Below, in pieces: positions 4,878-5,123 of a stretch of DNA of 5,123 bases. Each line of letters begins with the position of its first letter. Positions within the stretch are counted from its first letter, which is position 1. Source of the stretch: JBKEAJ01 sp047974415 (GTDB lineage: Bacteria > Bacteroidota > Bacteroidia > Bacteroidales > Prolixibacteraceae); the NCBI GenBank assembly GCA_047974415.1, contig JBKECH010000114.1, positions 1-5,123 of the forward strand, read 5' to 3'. Below the pieces are notes generated by a model that had not been told where the DNA came from, made no database searches, and saw nothing but the letters and a program-made list of their open reading frames with translations. The position numbers were made by a program, and so were the translations under genes.

Positions 4878-5016
4878 ATTTCGGTTCGAATGATGCCACC
4901 CATTTCGGTTTAACCGTGCCAGTGATTTCGGTTCAAACCGTGCCATGTTTTTTCTTTCTTTTGGAGGAGGGGGCGTGAGCTAAAGTGAGCTATACATTAC
5001 GGTTCGTTTTGTGCCA
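4878..5016 (+). repeat. Four 21-bp terminal repeats of the IS21 element
   Basis: Copies lie at 4878-4898, 4902-4921 (one base shorter), 4925-4945 and 4996-5016. They share ATTTCGGTT at the left (ATTACGGTT in the fourth) and TGCCA at the right, with a variable centre. The best-matched pair is the second and third, ATTTCGGTTTAACCGTGCCA and its 21-base neighbour. The first three are phased 23-24 bp apart and the fourth is 71 bp further on. Multiple repeated transposase-binding sites near each end are an established trait of IS21-family elements. Confidence 0.8.
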
Positions 5017-5062
5017 CTGAAAGAGATTAAGTTTAACCCGCCAAATGAGTATTTTGCTCGTT

Positions 5063-5123
5063 ATGGCAAATACACTTAATCCGATGGATTTAAAACAGAT
5101 TTTAAGCTTACACCGCGATGGTG
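5063..5123 (+). CDS. istA: IS21-family transposase IstA, N-terminal fragment
   Basis: Only 20 full codons are in the window: MANTLNPMDLKQILSLHRDG. This is the beginning of the N-terminal helix-turn-helix that recognises the terminal repeats (MDLKQIxxLHxxG). The DDE catalytic domain lies beyond the edge. An in-frame ATG at 5045 would add MSILLV, but the ATG at 5063 gives the usual short lead into the helix-turn-helix. The identification depends on both this peptide and the upstream repeat array. Confidence 0.75.
   Translation, partial: MANTLNPMDLKQILSLHRDG

Larger units (their letters stand above)
4873..5123 (+). mobile_element. IS21-family insertion sequence, istA-proximal end
   Basis: The element runs off the right edge. 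Its start is put at the TG at 4873, just before the first terminal repeat, because IS21-family elements usually begin TG; other TGs lie at 4861 and 4867, so the edge is uncertain by about 12 bp. About 190 bp of non-coding end region carry four 21-bp repeats, a purine-rich patch (4963-4973) and a 10-bp tandem copy of GTGAGCTA (4975-4992). The start of istA follows. It appears to have inserted into the end of the short lipoprotein gene. istB and the other end are not in view, so no target duplication can be tested. Confidence 0.75.

Noticed and set aside
4388..4903. Minus-strand frame of 171 codons opposite the short lipoprotein
   Set aside because: The plus strand has a signal peptide, lipobox and TPR-like repeats. 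The antisense frame starts inside the IS21 terminal repeats and is rich in Ser, Phe and Ile, as expected from reading AT-rich coding DNA backwards.

Overview
The window reads as AT-rich accessory DNA from a member of the Bacteroidota, possibly a Cytophagia/Flammeovirga-like or flavobacterial lineage. The evidence is a PorT-type outer-membrane beta-barrel whose frame-corrected end is QIGVGYKF, a DUF6804-type membrane protein, SPII lipoproteins, weak or absent Shine-Dalgarno sites, and two insertion sequences of types common in that phylum. No rRNA, tRNA or CRISPR array was seen.

Layout, left to right. Positions 1-303 hold the 5' end of an IS4-family (DUF4372) element whose transposase reads leftward out of the window. 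Positions 304-681 hold no credible gene but are highly structured: a roughly 125-nt imperfect palindrome (368-492) is followed by a three-stem RNA-like fold (517-629). Positions 682-1303 encode a secreted PorT-type beta-barrel whose last strand is knocked out of frame at an A7 run; a strong hairpin terminator follows at 1309-1344. Positions 1379-4313 form a tight four-gene operon with gaps of 2, 4 and 1 nt. Its products are a DUF6804-like small membrane protein, a soluble TerB-like protein, a 430-aa protein with four membrane spans and two coiled coils, and a lipoprotein with a vWA-like domain. Positions 4458-4847 encode a second, short lipoprotein with a coiled coil and a TPR-like repeat. It ends early at an A_AAA_AAG heptamer and is probably cut short by the element to its right. 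From about 4873 to the end lies the left end of an IS21-family element, with four 21-bp terminal repeats and the first codons of istA.

The most interesting unit is the operon at 1379-4313. TerB-like and vWA domains recur together in Ter-type stress-response and conflict systems. Here they are split between a cytosolic protein, an inner-membrane coiled-coil protein and an envelope lipoprotein. This suggests a compact module that could carry a signal or force between cytoplasm and envelope, and its position between two insertion sequences suits a mobile or defence-type locus. This functional reading is inference; no enzymatic motif identifies an activity.

Two genes are frame-disrupted at poly-A runs (1260-1266 and 4817-4822). 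This could mean real decay, slippage or recoding, or homopolymer errors in the assembly.
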